From: Bacillus_BA songklensis
Lineage (GTDB): Bacteria; Bacillota; Bacilli; Bacillales; Bacillaceae_H
Direction: 5' to 3'
Assembly (NCBI RefSeq): GCF_042649685.1
Contig: NZ_JBHRZT010000052.1
Coordinates: 626,123-690,122 of the forward strand
DNA length: 64,000 nt
Of the stretch, positions 1 to 8,812 are shown piece by piece (positions within the stretch are counted from its first letter, which is position 1; the number at the start of each line of letters is the position of its first letter). The position numbers were made by a program, and so were the translations under genes. The notes beneath the pieces were generated by a model, which made no database searches, was not told where the DNA came from, and saw only the letters and a list, made by a program, of their open reading frames with translations.

Positions 1-431
1 AAAATGCACAGGTGGTTGTTACCCTTGCTGATTCAAAGCTTGCTAAGCTAAGCGATTTAGAAGGTAAAGTTGTGGGTCTTCAGTCTCTATCATCCGCAGC
101 AGATGCTTTGAATGCTAACCCTATCAAATCCAAAATTAAAACTGTTACGGAGTTTTCCGACAATGTTTCTGCCTTGAATGACTTAAAGAACGGCCGTTTA
201 GATGCGGTAGTTATCGATGAGGTTGTCATAGATTACTATATGACTAAAGAGAAAGATACCTTTAAGGTGTTAGATGAATCCCTTGCTCCAGAAGAGTATG
301 GAGTAGGCGTTAAAAAAGGAAATGAAGCCTTACTTGAAAAGCTTCAAAAAGCACTCGATGAGATGAATGAGGATGGTACTGCCGCCGAAATTTCGAAAAA
401 GTGGTTTGGCGAAGATAAGGTGTTAAAGTAA
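1..431 (+). CDS. Amino-acid ABC transporter substrate-binding protein, C-terminal part (5' end outside window)
   Basis: The frame is open to the left edge, so only the last ~142 residues of an extracellular solute-binding protein are seen. The visible part reads as the second lobe of the SBP_bac_3 fold: 'SDLEGKVVGLQS' opens it, 'LKNGRLDAVVIDE' is the hinge/ligand-lobe segment, and it ends with the family-typical 'GTAAEISKKWFGED'. Permease and ATPase genes follow on the same strand with short gaps, so this is the binding component of a polar amino-acid importer. The ligand (for example glutamine or cystine) cannot be told from this half. A GTG at 12 is internal and not a likely start. Confidence 0.9.
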   Translation, partial: NAQVVVTLADSKLAKLSDLEGKVVGLQSLSSAADALNANPIKSKIKTVTEFSDNVSALNDLKNGRLDAVVIDEVVIDYYMTKEKDTFKVLDESLAPEEYGVGVKKGNEALLEKLQKALDEMNEDGTAAEISKKWFGEDKVLK

Positions 432-497
432 TAACGAATATAGGGCGAAACAGGATTTCCACGGGGGAACCCTGTTTTGTTTTTGGAGGAACCTTTT

Positions 498-1157
498 ATG
501 TCTTTTGATTACATTACCTCAATACTTATGCCCATGCTAGAAGGGGCACAGATGACAGTTCTCTTGTTTTTGATCGCCATTGTGGTGTCTATTCCGTTGG
601 GTTTTGTATTAACGCTCGCTGTAAGAAGCAGTTTCAAGCCTCTTTCCTGGCTTGCTCAGGGCTATATTTACGTGTTGCGTGGAACCCCGCTCTTGCTTCA
701 ACTGTTATTTATATGCTTCGGGCTGCCAATGCTGCCTGTGATTGGCGAATATTTGGTTCTTGATCGTTTTGTCGCTGCCTGTTTAGGTTTTATTTTGAAC
801 TATGCAGCCTATTTTGCCGAAATCTTTCGCGGTGGTCTTCTGGCTATTGATAAAGGTCAATATGAGGCATCTCAAGTCCTTGGCTTGAATAAATGGCAGA
901 CGATGACAAAGATCATACTGCCTCAAATGTTTCGCATAGCACTTCCAGCTGTGGCTAACGAATCGGTGACACTGGTCAAGGATACCGCACTGCTCTATGC
1001 GGTAGCTGTACCGGAATTGTTACATTTTGCTCAAACTGCTGTCAATCGTGATTTTACGATCGTGCCATTTGTCGTGGCAGGTGTCATTTATTTGATTATG
1101 ACGCTTGTATTAACCATGATCTTTAAATGGTTCGAACGTCGGTTCAAATTTGAATAA
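498..1157 (+). CDS. Amino-acid ABC transporter permease
   Basis: A 219-residue inner-membrane permease of the HisM/GlnP type. Several hydrophobic segments are visible (first one about residues 20-42), and the cytoplasmic EAA loop reads 'YEASQVLGLNKWQTMTKI', the contact site for the ATPase. I place the start at ATG 498 because GGAGGA at 485-490 sits 7 bases upstream; the frame is open further up to 477, but without a ribosome site. It lies 66 bp after the binding-protein gene and 6 bp before the ATPase gene, so the three are one operon. The family works as a homodimer or heterodimer; only one permease gene is present here. Confidence 0.93.
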   Translation: MSFDYITSILMPMLEGAQMTVLLFLIAIVVSIPLGFVLTLAVRSSFKPLSWLAQGYIYVLRGTPLLLQLLFICFGLPMLPVIGEYLVLDRFVAACLGFILNYAAYFAEIFRGGLLAIDKGQYEASQVLGLNKWQTMTKIILPQMFRIALPAVANESVTLVKDTALLYAVAVPELLHFAQTAVNRDFTIVPFVVAGVIYLIMTLVLTMIFKWFERRFKFE

Positions 1158-1163
1158 GAAGGA

Positions 1164-1919
1164 ATGGTGAATGTGCCTATCATTGAAGTATCCAATCTTA
1201 AAAAGTCATATGGCAAGCTGGAAGTACTAAAACAGATTACTTTTGATGTGAATAAAAATGATGTGGTAGCAGTAATCGGTCCATCCGGCTCTGGAAAAAG
1301 CACGATGCTCCGCAGTCTGGTCCATCTCGAAGAAGTAGACGACGGCAGCATCTGTGTGTCTGGCAATCATCTGGTGAAGGATGGAATATACGCAAAACCT
1401 CAAGAAATCAAACAGATTACTGGCAAAATGGGTATGGTCTTTCAGCATTTTAACCTCTTTCCTCATCTCACAGTCAAAGAAAATTTGGAGCTTGCTCCCA
1501 GAATGGTAAAAAAGGAATCGTCCGCTGAAATCGGGCAACGCAGCAATGAGCTCCTAGAGAAAATTGGACTCTCTGATCGGGCAACAGCATATCCGGCTAA
1601 GCTCTCAGGTGGACAAAAACAAAGAGTAGCAATTGCCAGGGCGCTTATGATGAACCCGGAATTTCTGCTATTTGATGAACCTACTTCCGCCTTGGATCCA
1701 GAATTGACGGGCGAAGTATTACAAGTCATGAAGGACCTGGCTCAAGAACAAATGACGATGATTGTGGTGACGCACGAGATGGGGTTCGCCAAGGAAGTGG
1801 CAAACAGGGTCATTTTCATGGACAATGGAGAGATTGTCGAATCCGGTGCTCCTGCAGATTTGTTTACGAACCCAAGGTTTGAACGAACAAAAGCTTTCTT
1901 AAACCGCAGTTTGAAATAA
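1164..1919 (+). CDS. Amino-acid ABC transporter ATP-binding protein
   Basis: A 251-residue ATPase of the GlnQ/HisP type that powers the adjacent importer. Walker A is GPSGSGKST (residues 39-47), the ABC signature LSGGQKQR (147-154), Walker B LLFDEP (168-173) and the switch histidine is in 'VVTHEMGFA' near residue 204. The start is uncertain: AAGAAGGA ends almost at ATG 1164, so GTG 1167 or GTG 1173 would have better spacing and give a product starting close to 'PIIEVSNL'. A hairpin terminator follows about 90 bp downstream, closing the operon. Confidence 0.95.
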   Translation: MVNVPIIEVSNLKKSYGKLEVLKQITFDVNKNDVVAVIGPSGSGKSTMLRSLVHLEEVDDGSICVSGNHLVKDGIYAKPQEIKQITGKMGMVFQHFNLFPHLTVKENLELAPRMVKKESSAEIGQRSNELLEKIGLSDRATAYPAKLSGGQKQRVAIARALMMNPEFLLFDEPTSALDPELTGEVLQVMKDLAQEQMTMIVVTHEMGFAKEVANRVIFMDNGEIVESGAPADLFTNPRFERTKAFLNRSLK

Positions 1920-2008
1920 TTCTTGAAGCATTTTGTTATTGAAGAACAATGGTAATAAAGGTTCTGGTGCGAAAATAGCTTGATAGGAAGAAACACGTCA
2001 AAAAAGGA

Positions 2009-2039
2009 GCATCTGCTTGGATAAAGCGGATGCTTTTTT
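2009..2039 (+). terminator. Rho-independent terminator of the amino-acid transporter operon
   Basis: GCATCTGC (2009-2016) pairs with GCGGATGC (2026-2033), with one G-T pair, followed by six T; an A-run precedes the stem, so it may work in both directions. Confidence 0.85.
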
Positions 2040-2456
2040 CAACAAAAGCGGGAATATATTTTGATAAACCAACAGCTACAAAAGGAGCTGCAGTGCAACT
2101 CCTCTTGTTTCACGAAAGCCCTCAGTTAGCTGAACAACACACCCTTAAACCGATGCTATCTTTTGAGATTACTCCACTTCTAAAGAAACATTCTTTCTGT
2201 TTTATTGTCCAGAAAGTCACTATTAATGTTGCATGAGGGAAAAAATAAAAACTAATTAATTGTATATAACATTCATCTTTAGTTAACCATTCTTATTGGC
2301 AACCAAAAAAATTCGGATTTCTAGAATTTGAGTTTTTTACGTGAGGACACTGTTGATGTGTTTGAACGATTTTTTGCTAATTTTTGGACTTATGGGTAAA
2401 GAACATTTTTTCATTTATTAAATACTACGCATAAGACGTCCCAAAGAAGAAAATCG
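2040..2456. other. Intergenic region without a supported gene
   Basis: AT-rich sequence between the transporter operon and a minus-strand lipase-like gene. A 68-codon open frame at 2030-2236 begins inside the terminator and has no ribosome site, so I do not call it. Nothing else recognised. Confidence 0.5.
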
Positions 2457-2480
2457 AAAAAAAACAGTTTCATTGGAAAC
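2457..2480 (-). terminator. Probable terminator of the lipase-like gene
   Basis: Read on the minus strand, GTTTC (2480-2476) and GAAAC (2471-2467) form a short stem with a 4-base loop, followed closely by a run of eight T (2464-2457). The stem is short but sits just after the stop of the minus-strand gene. Confidence 0.6.
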
Positions 2481-2483
2481 CGG

Positions 2484-3776
2484 TTAGTTATATTGATATA
2501 AAAGTCCGTCCAATACCCATTGATGCGCATCCGGATGATAAAGCAGTTCCAAATGATTAAGAGGTAAGACATCTTTTCGTTTGACTTGATTGGGGGAAGG
2601 AGCGATTCCATCGGTAAAAAGGACACTATCTACAAATACAAGCCCATCGCTTGCTGCATCTTGCTCCCCGCGTATGCCATTAAAGTAAGGTTGATTACCT
2701 GCCAGTACATGGACTTCGATCTGGCTATCAATCGGTGAAGACAGTAGTTTCTCCATCAAATGATCTCCTTCCCGGATTGCAGCATCGATGCCCCTGGAAT
2801 GAAGAAGAATATTTTGTCCGCCATAGTATAAGGTTTTGGACTGAATCTGAACGGGGTATTTATCGTCCCAACGATACAGGAGCTGACAGGAACCCGGAAA
2901 CACACCACCATCACGATAAATGCTTCGCTCCGTCGTATCTATGTAAACACCATAATACATGATGGAATCACAAGCAATCGGCGCATTGATTCCCATCTCA
3001 ATGACGGACCAATTGGGGAAGACATGGCGGAAGGGAAAATCCAATCCCCGGTTAGGTGTCCCCAACATTATATACCGTTCCACTTCCCCTTGATATTGCG
3101 CATCCCACGGACTGCAGAGTCCTGCCAAATAGATCCATACAGGCACTCCCCCTTTACTATGGGCAATCAAATCGATTTTATCCGTCTGGACCACTTCCTT
3201 GATTCGTCGGATGATGTTCGATAATTGAATCGCTTGCTGCCAGTTATCGCCATGGCAATGAGCAAAGCTAACCGCAAATACATCTCTTCCTGACGATGAT
3301 AACGAATGGACAAGCCCTTTTTCCTGATGCAAAGATTCACACCAGGACAGGTTTGCATAATGTCCGGCACCATGGACAAGCAAAACCGGGTTTTGATGTA
3401 ATTCCTTTGATGCAGGCAAGTAATGAAGAAGTACATCATGGGAAGCCGGTTGCGAGGATCCAAAATGTCGAACGATCTCCTCATCCTTACATTCAATTTC
3501 CGGAATAAATTTCTCTTGTGTTAACCGATCTTGATACCCTCTAATTCGTTCTGTCCATTCCCAGTATTTACTGTCATGGTATCTTTCCATCACCTGATAA
3601 GGAAGATCAGTTCGGGTTGACACCATTGGAGGGGAGCACAGTACAGGTTCATTTTCGGTCATATCAGGAGTAAGGATATCAGACTCAAGCTGTTCAAATT
3701 CTATGTCCTTCTGTTCCTCCTGTCCTACGGGCAGCCATTTTTTTATTCTTGCTTTTATCTTTTGCCAAAAGGACAC
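2484..3776 (-). CDS. Alpha/beta-hydrolase, lipase-like
   Basis: A 430-residue protein with the alpha/beta-hydrolase pattern: oxyanion-loop motif 'LLVHGAG' near residue 135, nucleophile elbow AHSKG with Ser 207 (family form A/G-x-S-x-G), and a late His in 'LPLNHLELLYH' as candidate third catalytic residue. This resembles bacterial lipases that act on lipid esters. The first ~45 residues start basic ('WQKIKARIKKW') and then turn acidic; no signal peptide is evident, so the protein is probably cytoplasmic or peripheral. It is a single gene with its own terminator and no linked pathway. Substrate is unknown; polyester depolymerases share this architecture and are an alternative. Confidence 0.75.
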   Translation of the reverse strand: MSFWQKIKARIKKWLPVGQEEQKDIEFEQLESDILTPDMTENEPVLCSPPMVSTRTDLPYQVMERYHDSKYWEWTERIRGYQDRLTQEKFIPEIECKDEEIVRHFGSSQPASHDVLLHYLPASKELHQNPVLLVHGAGHYANLSWCESLHQEKGLVHSLSSSGRDVFAVSFAHCHGDNWQQAIQLSNIIRRIKEVVQTDKIDLIAHSKGGVPVWIYLAGLCSPWDAQYQGEVERYIMLGTPNRGLDFPFRHVFPNWSVIEMGINAPIACDSIMYYGVYIDTTERSIYRDGGVFPGSCQLLYRWDDKYPVQIQSKTLYYGGQNILLHSRGIDAAIREGDHLMEKLLSSPIDSQIEVHVLAGNQPYFNGIRGEQDAASDGLVFVDSVLFTDGIAPSPNQVKRKDVLPLNHLELLYHPDAHQWVLDGLLYQYN

Positions 3777-4116
3777 TCATTCCACCCCATTGTTCGGAGT
3801 TGAAAATACTGTTCTAAGGAGTGTCTACATATCAAGTAGTATTAACAGACTCCATTAATTTTCAGAGTACTTTCAAATAAGAAATGGTAATCTTATACTT
3901 CCATGACACCAAATTCCAATATTTTAGAGTTACAAGAAGAAAAAAGCTATAAGATAACATAATTTATTTCTTCTTTAAACTTTTTAAAAACGATTTGAAC
4001 CCATGCATCGTTATTTTGTTATCTATTTGCTTAACATTGTTAGTTTAACATTACTGCCCGTTAGTCTCAAATTCAAATTACAAACCTATATAGTTAAATT
4101 CCTCACCCCTGAAAAG
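3777..4116. other. AT-rich intergenic region, nothing recognised
   Basis: No frame with a ribosome site and no strong hairpin was found. Promoters for the leftward lipase-like gene should lie at its right-hand end. Confidence 0.45.
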
Positions 4117-4389
4117 TCAACTAAACATTAAGTAGAAATACAAGCAAACAAAAATAATTCCTATTGACAACGTGATTTTAGGAATAGTTTTAGTGATGGA
4201 ATCTTCTTTGTTGATGGCAAATATACTAAAAATGATACCAACTAGAGCTATAAAAGGAGTAATTTGAATAAAATGCAAAACAGCTCCCAACGGATCACCT
4301 TGCAGAGTTAAAACAACAAAATAAATGAGCTCCATCAAGAAAAAAGCTAAAACTAAGGCTGATAACCTTCCTGGTAGCGTTTTAGGCAC
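4117..4389 (-). CDS. Small three-helix membrane protein, unknown function
   Basis: A 90-residue protein with three hydrophobic stretches (about residues 10-29, 40-60 and 70-88) and few charged residues between them. The start is GTG 4389, chosen because the minus strand carries GGGAGGAGG nine bases or so upstream, one of the strongest ribosome sites here. I recognise no family. It is monocistronic. Confidence 0.65.
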   Translation of the reverse strand: MPKTLPGRLSALVLAFFLMELIYFVVLTLQGDPLGAVLHFIQITPFIALVGIIFSIFAINKEDSITKTIPKITLSIGIIFVCLYFYLMFS

Positions 4390-4517
4390 AATTATCCTCC
4401 TCCCATTGTGAATACCATTACATCATAACAAAATTACCCTTTTTGTTACGTTACTAACCTCCCTCTTATTGAAGAAGAAATCTGCTCTGTATTTTCGTTT
4501 GAACAAAATATGATATT

Positions 4518-4652
4518 AGCAGTCCGGAAAGTTACGAGAATTTAAAGCAATTCGTCGACAAGCAGCAACGGATTATTGACGAATTAGCAGCTCGTTCCGT
4601 TGAGTATAGCGTTGAAATTAAAACGTTAAATAAAATGGTGCGAGATCAATAA
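4518..4652 (+). pseudogene. 3' fragment of a coiled-coil-like gene
   Basis: An open stretch after an in-frame stop at 4515-4517 encodes about 44 residues ('ESYENLKQFVDKQQRIIDEL' then a basic tail) with no start codon or ribosome site. The heptad-like spacing suggests a coiled coil. A second orphan fragment, 'EESKDIKEYVKESLRQEK', ends at 4790. Both look like the tails of deleted genes, possibly phage-derived; that origin is inference. Confidence 0.4.
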
Positions 4653-4845
4653 GGCGGGCGGGCAGCTTTGCCTTTTTTCGTTCTAAGAACCGGAAAAGAT
4701 GTCGATTACGACGATTTCTAGTCGATGTGACGGGAAGAAAGTAAAGATATTAAAGAGTATGTTAAAGAATCATTAAGACAGGAAAAATGATCCGTTTATT
4801 TGTTAAAATATGGACATGCGATTACGTATGGAGGGGAGATCACTG

Positions 4846-5019
4846 ATGGCTAACGAGGAAGTCTTAACGAGGTACTTAGGCGACCAGTTCCAGGCGATAC
4901 ATGAACGCTTGGGCAGCATCGAAGACAGACTGGAGCAATTAGAAAGATCCGCAAAAAGTATAGAACGTCGAATCATTTCTACTACGTTGACTGAATACGA
5001 AGAAATAGTGAAATTGTAG
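4846..5019 (+). CDS. Small coiled-coil protein
   Basis: A 57-residue protein started at ATG 4846 because GGAGGGGAG lies eight bases upstream; the frame is open further up to 4810. The sequence 'IHERLGSIEDRLEQLERSAK' has a regular hydrophobic heptad pattern, so most of it should form a coiled coil. A hairpin with a nine-T run follows the stop directly, supporting a real transcription unit. Function unknown; the flanking coiled-coil fragments suggest a remnant of a larger cluster. Confidence 0.55.
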   Translation: MANEEVLTRYLGDQFQAIHERLGSIEDRLEQLERSAKSIERRIISTTLTEYEEIVKL

Positions 5020-5020
5020 G

Positions 5021-5049
5021 ACGGGCGCGAGCCTGGTCTTTTTTTTTGA
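5021..5049 (+). terminator. Terminator after the small coiled-coil gene
   Basis: GGGC and GCCT close a GCGA tetraloop in a GC-rich stem, followed by nine T. Confidence 0.7.
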
Positions 5050-5360
5050 TTTCGAATTCATCATTCACCAATAATCAGACGAAGAGGATTTAATACAGGG
5101 GTTAATAAAAACGATATGATTCTAAAAGAATTAATAGAAACTAGCTTCGTTACCATATTTTAGACGAGTCCTGTACCATCGCTTTATTACCTTAACGTAT
5201 TACAACATCGAAAACACAAGGTTAATTTTACAAAAAAGGGGTTTTCATCCACAAAAATTTAATTTTTGTTAAAAACAGCTCATTTAAGAGGATAAATTAG
5301 ATTTTGGTTATAACATAATAGGGTAAGTTTGTTTTTGTTGAAAGAAAGAAGGAGGATCGG
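5050..5360. other. AT-rich intergenic region, nothing recognised
   Basis: No supported frame. It must hold the promoter of the gene starting at 5367; no clear -35/-10 pair stands out among many AT-rich candidates. Confidence 0.4.
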
Positions 5361-5366
5361 GATGAA

Positions 5367-5714
5367 ATGTTAGAGAAATTACTGAAAGATCAAGAGATTC
5401 AATTTAAAGAACATTCCTTTCATATAGAAGTACTTCTCATTAATGGACACACCTTCAACTTTATTATGGAATTAGAAATTCCAAAGTCTTGGTTAAGGAA
5501 TAAGAACACAATGGGATTATTGAGAGTAAAGTTATCTAATTACATCATTTGTGGTGAACCTATTAAATTTGATCATGCTTTTTTGGCTACTTTTAATCCC
5601 TTTGGTGAGAAAGGATCCAATCCAGCTTTTTTTCAATACAATGATTTGAAGGGACAAGGAAAAACTGTAACCTTCCGCAGAAGCGAGATTGCTTCCGTTT
5701 GTATAGAATCATAA
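5367..5714 (+). CDS. Hypothetical protein, 115 residues
   Basis: I recognise no family. The protein is mixed alpha/beta in appearance with alternating hydrophobic residues ('HIEVLLINGHTFNFIMELE') and no signal peptide or membrane segment, so it is probably a small cytosolic protein. The start is ATG 5367 with AAGGAGG 11-12 bases upstream. An ATG at 5362 would give only a three-codon frame (ATG AAA TGT TAG) overlapping this start; whether it modulates translation is unknown. Monocistronic. Confidence 0.6.
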   Translation: MLEKLLKDQEIQFKEHSFHIEVLLINGHTFNFIMELEIPKSWLRNKNTMGLLRVKLSNYIICGEPIKFDHAFLATFNPFGEKGSNPAFFQYNDLKGQGKTVTFRRSEIASVCIES

Positions 5715-6500
5715 GAATTCTAACTAAGAGGTACCTATATAAATTTTCTTTGTAGAACTCTACCCATTTTTGTTGTTTTTAAAGAAAGACTGGATTTCTG
5801 GTTCTTTTTGCACCAGAACCCTCTGATTATGTTGTGCCAGGAAATATACTTTACTTTTTTACCGTTAAATTACAATTTCCTTCCCTTTTTGTTTTAAATT
5901 AATGATTATATAATCGGATTACAGTTCGTCTATGACAAATTAACTTAACAAAAAAGGGCAGATGATTAAGCTATCTGCCCTTTTTTGTTAACATCACCCT
6001 CGTTAGAAGAAGTTACTCATACTTTATACTTGCTGGCCATCCTATCGATTTCTTTGTCCGGCTCTATAACAAAATTCTTTCAACACATCAATCTCCCTTT
6101 CTTATACTTAATTAAGTTTCTATGTTCCTATCATCTTTCTTCTCAAAAATAGTTGATATGCCTGAAATAAAGAGCAAAAGGTTGGGCCCTCATCCTAGCC
6201 TCAGAGTATAGACAAACCTCTTTTCTCTACAATGCTCATTGAAGGAACAGGAGTTATCACCATATATGGTTGTCAGTTGAAGCGTAAACAGCTAAATATA
6301 GATTCTCATTATAATGAAAAAAATTCCTCTAAAGTAAATTCGCAATACAAACGTCATGTTTATTAAGTTTTTTTGAGGTTTCTGTAAATGTTGTAACATT
6401 ATTATCCACCATGTAAGAATCTTAATAGAATTACCATAAATGTTACCCATTCTTTCAATAAAATCCCAATCCTCTATGCTACGATAATGTCATGCAGTTT
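5715..6500. other. Long AT-rich intergenic region with one perfect palindrome
   Basis: About 790 bp without a supported gene. The only clear structure is the 18-bp palindrome at 5946-5990, listed separately. The right end should carry the promoter of the LysM hydrolase gene. Confidence 0.5.
5946..5990. terminator. Bidirectional terminator, perfect 18-bp stem
   Basis: TAACAAAAAAGGGCAGAT (5946-5963) and its exact reverse complement (5973-5990) flank a 9-base loop. The GC core with A-run before and T-run after makes it a terminator on either strand. It lies ~230 bp after the nearest upstream gene. Confidence 0.8.
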
Positions 6501-6517
6501 TTGGGGAGGTATTTTTT

Positions 6518-7363
6518 ATGAAAAAGACAACCATGAAAAAATGGGTATTTGCTTCTGCAGCATCTTTGTCATTTCTAGCAGCACAAGGAACAGCAGAGGC
6601 AGCAGCTCTACATAAAGTGGTGAAAGGAGATACTTTATGGGAGCTTGGTCAACAAAATGGAGTGACAGTGGATGAATTAAAAAAAGCGAATCATCGTCAA
6701 AATGACATGATCTATATTGGTGAAACATTAACCATTCCTGATCATACAGCAGTCCAAGCAAGCAGTTCTATTGTACATAAAGTAGCAAAAGGCGATACTT
6801 TATTCAGCATTGCGAAACACTATGGGGTAACAGTGGAAGGACTAAAAGCAGCGAATCATTTACAAAATGATACGATTTATATTGGACAATCTTTAACCAT
6901 CGGAAATGGTTCGTCTTCTGCTGAAGCACAAACGGCTCAGCCCGCTGCACCGGCAGTCAATCAGCAGCCAGCTCCACCTCAGTCTGTCGCTATTTCAGCT
7001 GAAGATAAAGATTTATTGTCCAGATTAGTAGAGGCAGAAGCGAAAGGTGAGCCGTATCAAGGAAAAGTAGCAGTAGCGATCGTTGTATTAAATCGCGTTG
7101 CTTCTCCAGAATTTCCAAACTCTATTCATGATGTCATCTATCAGCAGCTAGAAAACGGTGAATATCAATTTACACCTGCAGGAAATGGAGCCATTAACCA
7201 GCCTGCATCTGATGATTCAAAACGGGCGGTGAATGAAGCGCTAGCCAGTCAAAATCATACAAATGATGCTCTTTATTTCTACAACCCACAAATAGCAACC
7301 AATGATTGGCTAGAAACCCGACAAGTAACAGCCGTTATTGGCAACCATGTATTCGCCAAATAA
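6518..7363 (+). CDS. Secreted cell-wall hydrolase with two LysM domains and a SleB-like catalytic domain
   Basis: A 281-residue exported protein. Residues 1-28 form a signal peptide ending 'GTAEAAA'. Two LysM peptidoglycan-binding repeats follow at about 31-74 and 85-128 ('VVKGDTLWELGQQNGVTV' and 'VAKGDTLFSIAKHYGVTV'). A Pro/Gln/Ala-rich linker (132-157) leads to a Hydrolase_2 (SleB/CwlJ) domain, 158-281, with 'EAEAKGEPYQGKVAVAIVVL', where Glu 174 is the likely catalytic acid. It resembles B. subtilis YkvT/SleB-type lytic enzymes that cleave peptidoglycan; whether it acts in vegetative cells or germinating spores cannot be told. GGGGAGG precedes ATG 6518. Confidence 0.9.
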   Translation: MKKTTMKKWVFASAASLSFLAAQGTAEAAALHKVVKGDTLWELGQQNGVTVDELKKANHRQNDMIYIGETLTIPDHTAVQASSSIVHKVAKGDTLFSIAKHYGVTVEGLKAANHLQNDTIYIGQSLTIGNGSSSAEAQTAQPAAPAVNQQPAPPQSVAISAEDKDLLSRLVEAEAKGEPYQGKVAVAIVVLNRVASPEFPNSIHDVIYQQLENGEYQFTPAGNGAINQPASDDSKRAVNEALASQNHTNDALYFYNPQIATNDWLETRQVTAVIGNHVFAK

Positions 7364-7458
7364 ATACGGACCATTAGGCTCCGGTGCAAAAACCATTCGT
7401 TAGATACATAGAATGTTAGTTTCCTCCACAAACGATGGTTCAGACGAATAATTTTTCG

Positions 7459-7602
7459 GTGGAGAACGCCGGGATGGTGATTGCATCCAAGTTTATAGTA
7501 GATTCTGTTTATCTAAAAAATTATATTCTTATTAAAGTTACGGATTTGTTTGAGGAAGAAACAGTTAACGGGAAAGTAACTCTAGTCAAAAAGGATTTAT
7601 AA
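7459..7602 (+). other. Orphan 47-codon open frame, probably a gene fragment
   Basis: GTG 7459 opens a frame to TAA 7602 whose product ('KFIVDSVYLKNYILIKVTDL' inside) looks protein-like, but there is no ribosome site and no family is recognised. It abuts a TnpB remnant, so it may be a leftover of the same decayed insertion. Confidence 0.25.
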
Positions 7603-7603
7603 G

Positions 7604-7708
7604 AGTGCCACCGTAAGACGCAATCCTTCCGGCAAATATTTTGTTTCGTTAGCCACCGAGACGGAAGTAATGGAATTACCGAAAACAAACTCGGCTATTG
7701 GAATATAA
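7604..7708 (+). pseudogene. IS605-type TnpB remnant
   Basis: Thirty-four codons without a start match an internal part of TnpB/OrfB of IS200/IS605 elements: 'RRNPSGKYFVSLATETEV' followed by 'LPKTNSAIGI', where intact proteins continue 'GIDLG' with the first RuvC aspartate. Here the frame stops at 7708, just before that residue would appear. The remnant overlaps the end of an antisense truncated gene, so the insertion probably removed that gene's 3' part. Confidence 0.7.
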
Positions 7709-7985
7709 GAGCGGCTTTTAAAATGTTAAACACGATGATAAAGACAAACGCAAGGACAAGATAGTACACGACTTTTCCGCTTATTTTTTCCGGACGATAT
7801 TTCCGGTTTTCAAGGCCTGAAAACAGCTTGTTATCGGCCTTCGTTTTATGTAATGGTTTTTCTATCCCATTTCCGATCGCTTTGGCCGTGAGCCAACCGA
7901 CCGATAGAACGACTAGTGCCAATAAAAATTCAGGCAGCCTATCTGTATAATAGGACCAATCCCTCAATAAGTTGTTTCCGTTCAT
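7695..7985 (-). pseudogene. Mechanosensitive-channel-like membrane protein, 3'-truncated
   Basis: A 96-residue product starting at ATG 7985 (minus-strand AGGAG nine bases upstream; the frame is open to 8066). It reads like the conserved TM-helix repeat of small mechanosensitive-channel-type proteins: a first helix 'FLLALVVLSVGWLTAKAIG', a polar stretch ending 'ENRKYRPEKISGKVVYYLVL', then a second helix 'FVFIIVFNIL'. Family members normally continue with further repeats; this one stops after seven more residues lying on the antisense of the TnpB remnant. I infer truncation by that insertion. A short functional membrane protein remains possible. Confidence 0.6.
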
Positions 7986-8115
7986 ATTCTCAACTCCTAC
8001 GTTTATTTTGTACGGTAGTCCGTTACCAGAACCAAAATAGATGTTAAACATGGAATATTCATCCAAACGAAAATTAAACGTAACTTAAACTCCTTTTAAA
8101 GTTCGCAAACTAAAA

Positions 8116-8323
8116 TATATACATCCACATAAATCATGTGACATGGACAAAAGCGGTCCATGCCACATGATTTACGCATAAGGCTTCGCCCATTTCCCTT
8201 ACGGGCCCTTGCCGAAGCCTTATACGAGAACCTTTGAAAGCCCATTCAAGATGAGAGAACAGAAAGGCGCGAATAGAAGAAAGCACGGTGGCAGAGGTTA
8301 AAAAATTAAATTGGATTTATGCA
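8116..8323 (+). mobile_element. MITE-like element, copy A (IS630-type ends)
   Basis: A ~208-bp noncoding element. The left end reads TATATACATCCACAT and the right end GGATTTATGC, an imperfect inverted repeat related to the ends of the IS630 copy at 27.5-28.7 kb. Hairpin 1 pairs AAATCATGTGACATGGAC (8131-8148) with 8156-8173, with one A-C mismatch. Hairpin 2 pairs ATAAGGCTTCG (8178-8188) with 8213-8223. A right part beginning 'ACCTTTGAAAGCCCATTCAA' is shared with copies B and C. It lies upstream of the DCC-DoxX operon and could affect its transcription. Confidence 0.75.
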
Positions 8324-8353
8324 AATAAGAGGACTGGGAAAGGAGAATGATTG

Positions 8354-8812
8354 ATGAATCATAGGCTGATTGATTCAGATAAACACTCTGTCGTTCTCTT
8401 TGATGGAGAGTGCGGTTTTTGCAATCGGTCTGTAAAGTTTATTATTCGGCGTGATCGCAAAGGTCATTTCCGTTTTGCATCATTACAATCAAGCATAGCG
8501 GAATCGGTGCTTGCTGGTCATCGTTCTGCTTCCCCCTTTGACTCCATTGTCTTAATTGAGGGAGAACGAATCTATACAGAATCAACGGCAGTGCTTCGCA
8601 TTTGCAGAAAACTGGATGGTTTATGGAAAGGACTATATGTTCTAATCGTTATCCCTGGACCGATCCGGAACGCATTCTACCGGTGGTTTGCAAAACATCG
8701 GTACCATTTTTTGGGGAAACAGGAAGCTTGCATGATTCCCGCCCCGGAGATGCGCAAAAGGTTTTTGAACATGGATAAAAGAAAGGATGATGCGTCAAAT
8801 GAACAACAGTAG
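8354..8812 (+). CDS. DCC-family thiol-disulfide oxidoreductase-like protein (DUF393)
   Basis: A 152-residue protein of the DUF393/DCC family, named for the Asp-Cys-Cys signature: here 'LFDGECGFCNRSVKFI', Asp 17, Cys 20 and Cys 23. The fold is predicted to be thioredoxin-like, so a redox or metal-related role is likely, but the substrate is unknown. A central 'FRFASLQS' segment is also typical. The start is ATG 8354 (AGGAG at 8341-8345), one codon after an in-frame TTG. It overlaps the DoxX-like gene by 14 bp. Confidence 0.85.
   Translation: MNHRLIDSDKHSVVLFDGECGFCNRSVKFIIRRDRKGHFRFASLQSSIAESVLAGHRSASPFDSIVLIEGERIYTESTAVLRICRKLDGLWKGLYVLIVIPGPIRNAFYRWFAKHRYHFLGKQEACMIPAPEMRKRFLNMDKRKDDASNEQQ

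Noticed and set aside
5735..5755. CTATATAAATTTTC as a fourth MITE end
   Set aside because: Matches only the first 11 bases of the end; no matching right end or hairpin was found nearby.
6270..6330. Fur-box-like string near ATTCTCATTATAATGAAAA
   Set aside because: Too few matches to the 7-1-7 Fur consensus in a very AT-rich region, and no iron gene nearby.
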